Below, piece after piece: positions 21,970 to 30,887 of a DNA stretch of 64,000 nt (position 1 is its first letter; each line of letters starts with the position of its first letter). The notes below the pieces were generated by a model. The model searched no databases, was not told where the DNA came from, and saw only the letters and a list, made by a program, of their open reading frames with translations. The position numbers were made by a program, and so were the translations under genes. This stretch comes from Synechococcus sp. M16.1 (GTDB lineage Bacteria; Cyanobacteriota; Cyanobacteriia; PCC-6307; Cyanobiaceae). The stretch is from contig NZ_CP047954.1 of the NCBI RefSeq assembly GCF_014279895.1, positions 1,240,001 through 1,304,000 on the forward strand, in the 5' to 3' direction.

Positions 21970-24900
21970 TCAACGTCCCATGCCGCCTCCCCCTGGGGTG
22001 AGCATGCGAATGGCCTCGCCCGCCTGGAGCTCCAGCTGCACGGCACCGGGCAGGGGATGGGCCACCCCCTCACGGTCCAGCCGCAGGTTCTCGCCACAGG
22101 CACCACTGGCCCCACCGTTGAGACCGAACGGGGCCACCTGCCGCGAGCCACTGATCAGCGACACACTCATCGGCTCGAGGAAGCGGATCGTCCGCTCCAA
22201 GCCGTCGCCCCCGGGCCACAAGCCCTGGCCGCCACTGCCGGAGCGCACCGCGAAGGATTCCAAGCGCACCGGATAACGGCTCTCCAGCACCTCGGGATCC
22301 GTCAGCCGCGAGTTGGTCATGTGCGATTGAAGCCCCACCGATCCAGCAAAACCCTCACCCGCGCCGCCACCCCCGGCCACCGTTTCGTAGTACTGGCAGC
22401 GGCCATTGCCGAAGCTGAGGTTGTTCATCGTTCCCTGGCCAGCCGCCTGGGCGCCGAAAGCCGCAAACAGCAGATTGCAGAGGGCTTGAGACACCTCCAC
22501 GTTGCCGGCCACCACAGCGGCGGGGGTCCGCGGATTCAACAGACAGCCCTCCGGCACCACCAGATCGAGCGGCGCGAAACAGCCCTCGTTCAAGGGGATG
22601 TCGCTGTCGAGGAGACAACGGATCACGTACAGCACAGCCGCCCGGGTCACTGCCAGGGGGGCATTGAAATTGCCCGGCCGTTGGGGCGATGTTCCGCTGA
22701 AATCCAAACGCAACCGTTGGCGTTTGGGATCAAGGCTCACCTGCACCACCAGACAGGAGCCGTCATCCAGGGCCAGCTGATGCCGGGCGTCCGTCAGGCG
22801 CAACAGCAGCCGCTGAACACTGCGGGCTGCGTCCTGCTGCAGCAGGGTCATCTGCCGTTGCACCAGGGTCTGCCCCTCCCGCTTCACGAGGGATTGCAGC
22901 GCCACAATCCCCGCCTGATTGGCCGCCACCTGCGCCTGTAGATCGGCCAGCAGTTCCGGAGGGTTGCGGGGCGGCGTCGCCATGCCGCTCCACACCGCTT
23001 CCAAATCAGCGGCGAGAACCCGGCCCTGATGCACGAACAGCTGGTTGCGCAGCAGCAGGCCCTCATCGGCAATGGTGCGACTGAAGGACGGCATCGACCC
23101 GGGAGCGATGCCACCCACATCGGCGTGATGGCCACGGCTGGCCACAAAGAAGCTGGGCTGATCCCCATCGCAGAACACCGGCGAGATGGCGGTGATGTCA
23201 GGAAGGTGGGTGCCGCCATGGAAAGGGTCATTGCTGAGTAGCGTGTCGCCGGGCTGCAGCGGTGCGACATCACCAATCGCCACCTGGGCCAGCAGGTCGC
23301 GAACGCTGTCGCCCATTGATCCGAGGTGCACCGGAATGTGGGGGGCATTGGCCACCAGGGCCCCAGTGGCATCAAACAACGCACAGGAGAAATCCAAGCG
23401 CTCGCGGATGTTCACGGAGCGACTGCTCTGCCGCAGCTGTTCCCCCATCTGTTCAGCGATCGCCATGAAGCGGTGACGAAACAGTTCCGCCTGCAACGGG
23501 TCGTGGGCACCGGCCTGGGCCAGCAGCAGTGATCCGTCTGCGGGATGCGAGCGCTCCAGCAACAGCGTGCCCCCCTCAGCCACCCTGGCCTGCCAGCCCG
23601 GCTCCAGCACCGTGCAGCCCGTGGCTTCGGCGATCAGGGCCGGGCCTGCAAGCCGCTGATTCAGCCGCAGGGCAGCGCGGTTCAGCAACGGCACCTGCGT
23701 CCAACCGCTCGACTCCAGGTGCATCGACACCTGCGGCGATGGCTGCACCTCTGGCGTTGGTTCGGCCTTCTCAGCTGCGGCTGTTGCTGTAGCTGTGGCT
23801 GTGGCTGTGGTTGTGGCGTCGAACTGTTGGGGAGCCGTGACCTCAACATTGAGCTGTTCGACGATGAGGGCCTGATCGGCATCAATGCAGTAGCCGTAGC
23901 GTTGCTGATGGCTCGACTGGAAGGCCGAGATCACGGCATCAACGCCTTGCTCGGCGACCCAAGGGAGCACCAGGGTCTGCTCGGCAGAGGGATAACGCAG
24001 AGCCAGGCTGACCCAGACCTCCGGCTCCCCCGCCTCGGCATCAGCACCATCCCCCTGGCGATGCAACATCTCCCTTGCTTCAGCCATCAGTAGCTCCACC
24101 TGATCCGGCAGGGCCGCCAACAGCTCGGTCGAGAGGGCAGTGCCGAGATGCACCTGCCGCCGGCAGCGCTGGCGGGCCTGACCCATGCCAAAGGCGGAGA
24201 GAACGCCGGCCATGGGATGCAACAGCACCGTGTTCAGCCCCAGTTCGTCCGCCAGGCGACAAGCGTGCTGACCACCAGCCCCCCCGTAGGCCACCAACAC
24301 CCCGCCGCGAATGTCCTCACCGCGATGCAACGAGACCCGGCGAATGGCCGCGGCCATGGTTTCCACCGCCAGTTGCAACGCCCCGGATGCAACCCGCTCC
24401 GGGGTCTGCCCCAGCGCTGCCGCGAGCTCCGCGAAGCGATGCCGCACCACCGCCACATCCGGTGGTAGATCCCCGGACGGTCCGAACACCGCCGGGAAGC
24501 GGTCCACCTGCAGCCGCCCCAGCAGCAGGTTGGCGTCGGTGATAGTGAGCGGTCCGCCGGCGCGATAACAGGCCGGGCCCGGTTGCGCTCCAGCGGAGCG
24601 TGGCCCCACCCGCAACCGCTCCCCCTGGAGCTCCAGCACTGATCCGCCACCGGCCGCCACGGTTTCAATCGGCAGCCGTGGGGCCAGCAACTGCAAACCG
24701 GCAATCTCGGTCTGCTCCTTCACTTGCCGCAAAGCCTGCGCATCGGCGCAAGCCACACAGAACACATCCGTCGACGTTCCCCCCATGTCGAAGCCGAGCA
24801 CGGGCACCCCGTCAAAGCCGGCCATCCGCGCCGCGGCGATCGCCCCAACCATCCCCGCCGCCGGCCCCGAAAGGATGGTGTCTTTGGCCTGCAGCCTGTC

Positions 24901-25635
24901 TGGAGCCTGCAACGCTCCGCTGGAGGTCATCACCCGCAGGGGCGTGGCGGCACCCAACGCCCCCTGCACCTGTTGCAGGTAGCCATCCAGCACCGGATGC
25001 ACGGCCCCCTCCACCAGGGCCGTCTGCCCCCGCGGCACCAGGCGGGGCATCACACTCACCTCGTGGGAGCAGACCACGGTGCGAAAGCCAAGTTCCCGCA
25101 GCAATGCAGCACAGCGCTGCTCATGGGCTGGGTTGCGCTGGGCATGCAACAACGCCACCACGGCGACGTCCAGGCCGGAACGGCGCAGCTCCTCAAGACG
25201 CAACCGCAGCGGCTGATCCAGCACCAGAGGCTCCACCTCCTCACCCCGGGCATCGAGCCGACCGGTCAGCTCCAGCACCATTTGCGCCAGGAAGGGGCGC
25301 TGGAGCTGCTCAAGCGCGAACAGATCATCGCGATGTTGATCGCCGATCCACAGTTGATCCCTCAGCCCGGCATTGGTGAGCAGCAGCACAGGAGAACCAG
25401 CCCCCTCCAGCAGCGCATTGGTGGCCACGGTGGTGCCGAGACGCACGTCGTCGACGTCCCCCAGATCCACGGGCGGTGAAGCCGACGCCAACATCGCTTC
25501 CATGGCCGACACCGCAGGGTCTCCAGCACCGGCCTGCTCCGAGAGCACCTTGCGCACGTGCAGCTGGCCTTCTGGATCGCGACCGATCAGATCGGTGAAG
25601 GTGCCACCGCGATCAATCCAGAAGCACCACCCCAT
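21970..25635 (-). CDS. 5-oxoprolinase, fused HyuA-HyuB form (ATP-hydrolysing)
   Basis: The 1221-residue enzyme combines the hydantoinase-A part (about 1-690, starting WIDRGGTFTDLIG and including GFDMGGTSTDVF for nucleotide binding) and the hydantoinase-B part (about 760-1221, with SNDPFHGGTHLPDIT and PGGGGMG at the C-terminus). The fused form is typical of 5-oxo-L-prolinase, which opens 5-oxoproline to glutamate using ATP. Start is ATG 25635, where homology begins; the frame extends 92 codons further without similarity. The linker carries a Thr-Ala dipeptide repeat. Together with ggt it could salvage gamma-glutamyl compounds. Hydantoinase activity is an alternative. Confidence 0.92.
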   Translation of the reverse strand: MGWCFWIDRGGTFTDLIGRDPEGQLHVRKVLSEQAGAGDPAVSAMEAMLASASPPVDLGDVDDVRLGTTVATNALLEGAGSPVLLLTNAGLRDQLWIGDQHRDDLFALEQLQRPFLAQMVLELTGRLDARGEEVEPLVLDQPLRLRLEELRRSGLDVAVVALLHAQRNPAHEQRCAALLRELGFRTVVCSHEVSVMPRLVPRGQTALVEGAVHPVLDGYLQQVQGALGAATPLRVMTSSGALQAPDRLQAKDTILSGPAAGMVGAIAAARMAGFDGVPVLGFDMGGTSTDVFCVACADAQALRQVKEQTEIAGLQLLAPRLPIETVAAGGGSVLELQGERLRVGPRSAGAQPGPACYRAGGPLTITDANLLLGRLQVDRFPAVFGPSGDLPPDVAVVRHRFAELAAALGQTPERVASGALQLAVETMAAAIRRVSLHRGEDIRGGVLVAYGGAGGQHACRLADELGLNTVLLHPMAGVLSAFGMGQARQRCRRQVHLGTALSTELLAALPDQVELLMAEAREMLHRQGDGADAEAGEPEVWVSLALRYPSAEQTLVLPWVAEQGVDAVISAFQSSHQQRYGYCIDADQALIVEQLNVEVTAPQQFDATTTATATATATAAAEKAEPTPEVQPSPQVSMHLESSGWTQVPLLNRAALRLNQRLAGPALIAEATGCTVLEPGWQARVAEGGTLLLERSHPADGSLLLAQAGAHDPLQAELFRHRFMAIAEQMGEQLRQSSRSVNIRERLDFSCALFDATGALVANAPHIPVHLGSMGDSVRDLLAQVAIGDVAPLQPGDTLLSNDPFHGGTHLPDITAISPVFCDGDQPSFFVASRGHHADVGGIAPGSMPSFSRTIADEGLLLRNQLFVHQGRVLAADLEAVWSGMATPPRNPPELLADLQAQVAANQAGIVALQSLVKREGQTLVQRQMTLLQQDAARSVQRLLLRLTDARHQLALDDGSCLVVQVSLDPKRQRLRLDFSGTSPQRPGNFNAPLAVTRAAVLYVIRCLLDSDIPLNEGCFAPLDLVVPEGCLLNPRTPAAVVAGNVEVSQALCNLLFAAFGAQAAGQGTMNNLSFGNGRCQYYETVAGGGGAGEGFAGSVGLQSHMTNSRLTDPEVLESRYPVRLESFAVRSGSGGQGLWPGGDGLERTIRFLEPMSVSLISGSRQVAPFGLNGGASGACGENLRLDREGVAHPLPGAVQLELQAGEAIRMLTPGGGGMGR
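23774..23815. repeat. hexanucleotide tandem repeat in the oxoprolinase linker
   Basis: Seven copies of a 6-base unit (GCTGTG and variants) encode alternating Thr-Ala in the linker between the HyuA and HyuB parts. Three adjacent copies (23792-23809) are identical. In-frame slippage would change linker length without breaking the frame. Confidence 0.85.
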
Positions 25636-25754
25636 CTCAGGCCCTGGCCAACGTCGTCCCAGCCTGCCGCCCAGGCCGATCAACAAACCATGTCGACGCT
25701 CCCCGATGGGCGAGTTGAACTGAGAACGTTGAGAAGCAACTGCCGCCCGAACGC

Positions 25755-26711
25755 TTGGACAAGCTCGCCACGGCCTGGGCGATCTTTCAGGGGTTACTGC
25801 TGGAAGCCGTTCCTTTTCTGCTGCTCGGCGTTGCCATCGCAGGACTGGCCCGATGGGCCGTGCCACCGGGTGCCTGGATCGAGCGGCTCCCCAAGAATCC
25901 AGTGCTGGCACCGATCATCGGGGCCCTGATGGGTTTTGCACTTCCGGCCTGCGAATGCGGCAACGTCCCTGTCGCTCGCCGTCTGCTGGCCAGCGGTGCA
26001 CCGATGGGCACGGCCTTCGGCTTTCTGTTTGCAGCTCCGGTGCTGAATCCCATCGTGCTGGCCAGCACCTGGGCCGCGTTTCCCGATCAGCCCTGGCTGC
26101 TGGTGGCACGGCCATTGGGGGCCTTTCTGCTGGCGATCTTGCTGAGTTTGTTGCTGGTGCAACTGCCCGAGACGCAGCTCCTGGCCGCTGCGCTTCTGGA
26201 GGAACGCCGCATGAGCCAGCCCCTCAGCAACCTTGGGCTGCTGCAGCGCAGCAGTGGTGTGATCGGCGGATCACCCAGCCCCCCCAGATCCATGAACGGC
26301 AGGCGCCTCAAGGCCTGGCAGGTGCTGGATCAGAGCTGCCGCGAATTTCTCGATCTGCTGGCTCTGCTGGTGCTGGGGTGCGTGATTGCGGCCCTGGTGC
26401 AGACCTGGCTACCGCGCAGTTGGCTGTTAGCCGTGGGGGGCGCGCCGACGGCATCAATCCTGGCCTTGATGCTGCTGGCGGTGGTGGTGTCGGTCTGCTC
26501 AAGCGTGGATGCCTTTCTTGCCCTGGGCTTTGCCGCTCAGATCACCCCCGGAGCCCTGCTGGCCTTCCTGTTGCTGGGGCCCGTTGTGGACCTCAAACTC
26601 GCGGGCCTGTTCACCGTGCTGATACGGCCAAGGGCAATCCTGATCACGGCGATCGGTGCCAGTCTTGGCGTGCTGCTGATCGGTCAGTGGATCAACCTGT
26701 GGCTGCTGTGA
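25755..26711 (+). CDS. permease of the DUF318/UPF0718 (ArsP-like) family
   Basis: The 318-residue protein has eight or more transmembrane helices in two homologous halves. The first half holds FALPACECGNVPVARRL, the Cys-x-Cys-Gly signature of this permease family; the second has VVVSVCSSVDAFLALG. Members include putative organoarsenical and metal-related exporters, but substrates are mostly unknown. It starts at TTG 25755 and is followed by a TIGR03943 gene, the usual partner of this permease. The divergent gene is 5-oxoprolinase. Confidence 0.88.
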   Translation: MDKLATAWAIFQGLLLEAVPFLLLGVAIAGLARWAVPPGAWIERLPKNPVLAPIIGALMGFALPACECGNVPVARRLLASGAPMGTAFGFLFAAPVLNPIVLASTWAAFPDQPWLLVARPLGAFLLAILLSLLLVQLPETQLLAAALLEERRMSQPLSNLGLLQRSSGVIGGSPSPPRSMNGRRLKAWQVLDQSCREFLDLLALLVLGCVIAALVQTWLPRSWLLAVGGAPTASILALMLLAVVVSVCSSVDAFLALGFAAQITPGALLAFLLLGPVVDLKLAGLFTVLIRPRAILITAIGASLGVLLIGQWINLWLL

Positions 26712-26721
26712 GGGGCCGGTT

Positions 26722-27378
26722 GTGCTGAAGCGCGGAACCCTGCTGCTGCTCTGGGGCCTAACGCTGTTGTGGAGCTTCCACAGCGGACGCCTCGATCTGC
26801 TGCTTCGCGGGGTCTTCCATGGCCTGGTGGGGGTCACCGGCCTGGTCTTGCTGATGCTGGGCGTGGCCGTTCTTCTGAAAAGAGAGAAGCAAGAAGAACG
26901 CTGGCGCTGGCCCTGGCTGCTCAGCGGCGTGATGGCTGCGCTGGTGCTGGTCCTTCCGCCGAGTCCCTCCTTCAGCGATCTGGCCAGCAACCGCCCCCAG
27001 GGCCTGCCCGATCCACCGGAATTGGCCTTTGTTTTACCCCCCGAACAACGCAGCCTCACGGAATGGGTGCGCTTGCTGCGCAGCCAGCCCGATCCCGACC
27101 TTGTGGCCGGCAATCCTGTGCGCATCAGCGGTTTTGTCTGGAGGCAACCCCAGGGCCCACCGCTGATCGCCCGGCTCACGGTGCGCTGTTGCCTGGCCGA
27201 TGCCACACCCGCTGGCCTGGCCGTGGAGTGGCCGGAGTCGTTCATCCCTCAAACCAACCAGTGGTTGGCCATTGAGGGAACGATGAGCGTGCAAACGCGG
27301 AAGGAACGGCGCATCCCCGTCGTGATTCCCCAAAACATCACGCCGATTGCCAGGCCCGAGCGGCCCCTGGAACCATGA
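26722..27378 (+). CDS. TIGR03943 (YcgQ-like) membrane subunit
   Basis: Two N-terminal transmembrane helices (about 5-24 and 29-52), a third near 65-80, then a soluble domain with RISGFVWRQPQGPPLIARLTVRC-type beta strands and CC at about residue 155, characteristic of TIGR03943/DUF1980. In other genomes this protein is paired with a DUF318 permease, as here (10-base gap), suggesting a two-component transport system whose substrate is unknown. Start is GTG 26722. Its stop overlaps the next start (ATGA). Confidence 0.85.
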   Translation: MLKRGTLLLLWGLTLLWSFHSGRLDLLLRGVFHGLVGVTGLVLLMLGVAVLLKREKQEERWRWPWLLSGVMAALVLVLPPSPSFSDLASNRPQGLPDPPELAFVLPPEQRSLTEWVRLLRSQPDPDLVAGNPVRISGFVWRQPQGPPLIARLTVRCCLADATPAGLAVEWPESFIPQTNQWLAIEGTMSVQTRKERRIPVVIPQNITPIARPERPLEP

Positions 27379-28697
27379 CGCGGCGGCCCTTGCTGCTGAT
27401 GCTGATGGCCTGCGCCGCAGTTCTGGCGCAGCAACAGCTGCTGTTGCGACAGCCTCCGCGGCTGCTGCGCCTGGTGCCCCAGCTGGTGCAAAGCGGCAGC
27501 GCGGCCATGGATCTGCAGTTCAGTCGCCCGATGGATCGGCCCCAGGTCAGCGAGGCCACTCGAATCACTCCAGCCGTGCCCCATCAGTGGCTGGGGGAGA
27601 CGACAGCACTGCGGATGGTGATTGATGCGGATGTCGTGCTCACGGCTCCGCTCGAGCTATCGATCGCAGGGGAGGACCAGCGCGGGCTGCAGCTGGGGCA
27701 GCAGCAATGGTGGTGGGACCCGAGACCCTGGCTGATCGCAACACGGCCCGTGCCGGGAGGTGAGCAGGTTCAACTGCAGACGCGATCGGGGGCGTGGACG
27801 CCGATCAGTCGGATCTGGCCCGCCATCCCCAGCGTCGTCCCCCTTGGGAATGGCCGGGGCATTGCCCTGGTGGGACGCGATCAGAACGGCACCGAACAGG
27901 TGTGGTGGGACCAACTGACACCCCGCAGCACCGCCAACCGCCGGGCGGCCTTGGGGCCACCAACGCTGAGCCGCACGGAACCACTGTTGAAAGGCGAGGT
28001 GCTCTTCGCCCATCTCAGCAGCAACCTCAATGGTGATCTGCTGGTGCAGAGCGGTGGGTTCCAGCCGGGCAGTGACCAGGCCCTGTTGCTGCAGGCCGAT
28101 GGCAAACGCAAGGCTCTGGCCCTGAAACCCTCCGGCCCGATGCAGTTGCTGCCGGCGGGAGGGGGCGTGGTGATGCCCACCAGCAACGGCCTGAGCCTCC
28201 GCCCCTTGCAAGCAACCGAGCAAAAGCCGCAGATGCTGCCGGGCAGCCGGGAGCTGGGGGCCTTCTGCGGTGCCTCAGGACGTGCCGTGTTGATCCGGCA
28301 CTGGCCGGATTACAGGCGCTCGATCGAGCTGGTGGTTCCAGGGCAGGCACCAAAGCAACTGCACCTCGGTGATCAGGCGGTGCTGGGGGTGGTCTGCGAC
28401 AACCGCGGCAAACGGATCTGGGCTGTGCTCGGGCGCTGGGAGCAGCAACGGGGCAATCACGAACTGGTGCTGATCAGCGACGCGGGAGAACTGACACAAC
28501 GCAGGGCCCTGGAGCCGTGGACGCTCAAGGCGGGCAGCCCCATCCAGTGGAACCCGGTGACCAACCAGCTGTTGATGACGCTGACGCGAGCGAAGCAAAC
28601 CCATGCCCGTGCCGGCCTGATCGATGGCGACAGCTTGAAAATCATCAAGGTGATCAACACACCCATCAGCGAAGCCCAGTGGCTGAATGCGGGCTAA
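27375..28697 (+). CDS. exported or anchored hypothetical protein, beta-propeller-like
   Basis: The start overlaps the TIGR03943 stop, so it is part of the same operon. A hydrophobic N-terminus (about 1-19) acts as signal or anchor. The 440-residue rest is beta-rich, with repeated VLLQADGK-, LIRHWPDY- and VCDNRGKRIW-like blades resembling a WD/TolB-type propeller, although I cannot identify a family with confidence. It may be an accessory factor of the DUF318/TIGR03943 system. A hairpin follows at 28718-28743. Confidence 0.7.
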   Translation: MTRRPLLLMLMACAAVLAQQQLLLRQPPRLLRLVPQLVQSGSAAMDLQFSRPMDRPQVSEATRITPAVPHQWLGETTALRMVIDADVVLTAPLELSIAGEDQRGLQLGQQQWWWDPRPWLIATRPVPGGEQVQLQTRSGAWTPISRIWPAIPSVVPLGNGRGIALVGRDQNGTEQVWWDQLTPRSTANRRAALGPPTLSRTEPLLKGEVLFAHLSSNLNGDLLVQSGGFQPGSDQALLLQADGKRKALALKPSGPMQLLPAGGGVVMPTSNGLSLRPLQATEQKPQMLPGSRELGAFCGASGRAVLIRHWPDYRRSIELVVPGQAPKQLHLGDQAVLGVVCDNRGKRIWAVLGRWEQQRGNHELVLISDAGELTQRRALEPWTLKAGSPIQWNPVTNQLLMTLTRAKQTHARAGLIDGDSLKIIKVINTPISEAQWLNAG

Positions 28698-28717
28698 ACG
28701 ACAAACGCTGAGCAACA

Positions 28718-28743
28718 AAAAAGGAGGGCAATGCTGCCCTCCC
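28718..28743 (-). terminator. terminator of the zinc-locus porin
   Basis: GGAGGGCA (28724-28731) pairs with TGCCCTCC (28736-28743). On the minus strand it is followed by six T residues and lies 32 bases past the porin stop codon. It may also end the plus-strand operon. Confidence 0.8.
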
Positions 28744-28774
28744 GATCAAACAAAGTTCAAGCGATTGTTGAAAC

Positions 28775-29806
28775 TTAGAAGGTAAATGTCACGCCAGTGC
28801 CGACATGGTGCTGCCAACCTTCACCCCAGCCCGATGCATCTTCCCAGGTGTAAACATGCTGCCAGTGCAGAAACAGCGTCGCATCACCAACGGGTACCGA
28901 AAGTTCGATTTCACCAGCGTAATCCGTGCGCGAATCCAACCCTGCGTAGCTGCCTGGAACATAAAAGCTAGGGCCAGCTTCAATCATCAAAGAGATTTCA
29001 TCACCACCAAATGTGAAGCCCAGACCCACACGAGGATCGGTGTAGTTGCCCACATACATCCCATCGGATTCCCAACCCTGACGGTGATCCACCGACAGAT
29101 AAACACCATTCACCAGATCCTCGATGCCATCGCCAAGGGCGAAATTCACATCTCCATCACCCAAAGCCCAGATCGCCTTGGCGCCGAGCTCATTCTTCAA
29201 GCCCTGAATGTCCTCACCCTGGTCTTTGGTGACGTAGTAGGGGTTCCAGGACAGCTCAAAACTTAAGCGGTCGTTAGGTGCATATCGGGCCTGGAGGAAG
29301 CCCTTGATGTCGGTGCGCTTGAAGTCGGTGTCATGGCCGTGGTCGTCATGACCTTTGTGATCGCCATGATCGTCGTCATGGTCGTCTTCGTGATCATCGT
29401 GGTCGCCATGATCTTCATCATGGTCGTCGTGATGATCATGGTCCTTTTGATCATCATCATGGTCATCGTCGTGATCATCGACGTGAACCTTGCCGTAGAA
29501 GTGCTCAGCCTCTCCCCAAACCAAAGCGGGGCCAATGGCAGCTTCGATTGCAAACGAGCCGCCATTGCCCAGGCCCCACTCGAAAACGCCACCAAAAAGA
29601 CCATCGAGGGCGTAATGCCTTGGCTGATCTTCGAGATTGTTGTCGAAACCGCCATGGCCCTCGATGGTGAGAATGGGCGTGAAGTCGAAATCACCAGCTT
29701 CAAGGGCTTCACCCGATCCACCATGGGAGCCATGGGCTTCGGCAGGTGAAATGGAAGCGAACGGGCTCAACAGAAGAGCCAGCAGGGCAAGGCGTGAACG
29801 GAACAT
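28775..29806 (-). CDS. outer-membrane beta-barrel protein with His/Asp-rich loop, putative zinc porin
   Basis: A signal peptide (about 1-24) is followed by an early His cluster (HGSHGG), beta strands, and a loop at about residues 107-161 made almost entirely of Asp and His (16 His in 55 residues). The rest is barrel-like, ending VGTGVTFTF with the C-terminal Phe typical of outer-membrane proteins. The loop should bind divalent metal. It lies 58 bases downstream of znuA, so cotranscription with znuA from the Zur-controlled promoter is likely. It may capture zinc at the outer membrane. Family known only as marine cyanobacterial; function inferred from context. Confidence 0.82.
   Translation of the reverse strand: MFRSRLALLALLLSPFASISPAEAHGSHGGSGEALEAGDFDFTPILTIEGHGGFDNNLEDQPRHYALDGLFGGVFEWGLGNGGSFAIEAAIGPALVWGEAEHFYGKVHVDDHDDDHDDDQKDHDHHDDHDEDHGDHDDHEDDHDDDHGDHKGHDDHGHDTDFKRTDIKGFLQARYAPNDRLSFELSWNPYYVTKDQGEDIQGLKNELGAKAIWALGDGDVNFALGDGIEDLVNGVYLSVDHRQGWESDGMYVGNYTDPRVGLGFTFGGDEISLMIEAGPSFYVPGSYAGLDSRTDYAGEIELSVPVGDATLFLHWQHVYTWEDASGWGEGWQHHVGTGVTFTF
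29324..29488. repeat. low-complexity Asp/His coding repeat
   Basis: The minus strand here is built from GAC/GAT and CAC/CAT codons in short imperfect repeats of D-D-H and D-H-D. It encodes the metal-binding loop of the putative zinc porin. Confidence 0.85.
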
Positions 29807-29864
29807 GAGACGAGACGGAAGAAATAAGAAGAGAGAAGAGGAGAGAAGAGGACGAAGCGTTAAG

Positions 29865-30782
29865 TCACCGGATCGATGACCACTGCGCGTTCAAAGCATT
29901 GGCTCCAGCGGTGTCACAGGAACCGCCCTGGCCCTTGACGATCGTGCAGACGTTGAGGGTCGCCGTCGAAACAGCATTCCGACCAGCAGCAATGCCCTCC
30001 CCATACAGCGGTGTGGACGCAATCGGTAATCCCGTGGCCTTGCTGATGCGCCTCAGGGTTTTGTTGGGAGTGGCCGCAGGGGAAAAGATGGTTTTCGCAC
30101 CGGATGCTTTCACCTCCTGAGTGATTGATTTGAGGCTGGAAGGCCGCAAAACGCCACCGGTGGTGTGGCTGTCCAACATCGCGATCTCAACAAGTCCAAA
30201 GCGATCAGCGAGATGGCTGTAGGTCCTGTGATCAGTCACCAGGACCCGCTGCGCTGAAGACAAAGATCCGAACTGCTTGGCTTCCCAGCTCTGAAGTGCA
30301 TTGAAGACAGCCACAGCCCGCGCTGTGCGTTGCTGCAAGGCCGCACGATCGTTGGCCGCCAGCACGGGGGACAAAGAGCGGGAGATGACCCGCACCATCG
30401 CAGCGGAATTGGCCGGATCGTGCCAGACGTGGGGGTCGCCGCCGCCATAGGACGGCAGAGCGACTTCACCAACCGCCACCACTGTTCCTGGTGACTTGAG
30501 CTTTCTGGCGGAAGGGGTCAACCCAAAACCGATGTGCAAGACCAGATCGCTTTTGGCGATCTGGCTGCGATCACTGGGCTTCAAGCGATAGGAATGGGGA
30601 TCACCACCAGGAGGGATCAGGCAGGTGACTGAGGCGGCACCGGCAGCCAGGGTCTTGGTGAGGTCGCACAGCGTGCCGTCGACGGCCACCACCACAGGTT
30701 GTGCCGCATGGGCGGGAACAACGGCCGCACCAAGGGCAAGGACAACACCAACACCCGCTGATCGAGCCAGGAAAGCACGCAT
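29865..30782 (-). CDS. znuA: zinc ABC transporter, substrate-binding protein
   Basis: The 305-residue cluster-A1 solute-binding protein has a signal peptide (about 1-26), then DPHSYRLKPSDRSQIAKSD with the first metal-binding His, GDPHVWHDPANSA with the second, VTDHRTYSHLADRFG with the third, and a terminal Asp/Glu site near the STPLYGEG segment. The long His-rich loop seen in some ZnuA proteins is short or absent; the porin downstream carries such a stretch instead. Start is ATG 30782; two upstream codons (GTG start) are in frame. A Zur box lies 11 bases upstream, so strong zinc repression is expected. Divergent from znuC-znuB. Confidence 0.93.
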   Translation of the reverse strand: MRAFLARSAGVGVVLALGAAVVPAHAAQPVVVAVDGTLCDLTKTLAAGAASVTCLIPPGGDPHSYRLKPSDRSQIAKSDLVLHIGFGLTPSARKLKSPGTVVAVGEVALPSYGGGDPHVWHDPANSAAMVRVISRSLSPVLAANDRAALQQRTARAVAVFNALQSWEAKQFGSLSSAQRVLVTDHRTYSHLADRFGLVEIAMLDSHTTGGVLRPSSLKSITQEVKASGAKTIFSPAATPNKTLRRISKATGLPIASTPLYGEGIAAGRNAVSTATLNVCTIVKGQGGSCDTAGANALNAQWSSIR

Positions 30783-30793
30783 GACCACCTAGG

Positions 30794-30808
30794 TGAGAAT
30801 GATTATCA
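30794..30808. promoter_or_regulatory. Zur box between znuA and znuCB
   Basis: TGAGAATGATTATCA fits the 7-1-7 Zur consensus TGA-N-AAT-N-ATT-N-TCA exactly. It is 11 bases from the znuA start and 79 from the znuC start and should control both directions. Confidence 0.85.
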
Positions 30809-30887
30809 TTTTGCTGAGCACTTGGTCCCTTGCCAACATGGGGTGTGCAAAACATCAAGAGGCCCACATCCGGCCACTGAAGAGTTG

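Noticed and set aside
25636-25911. 92-codon N-terminal extension of 5-oxoprolinase
   Set aside because: Low-complexity Arg/Pro-rich sequence overlapping the divergent permease gene; homology begins at the ATG at 25635.
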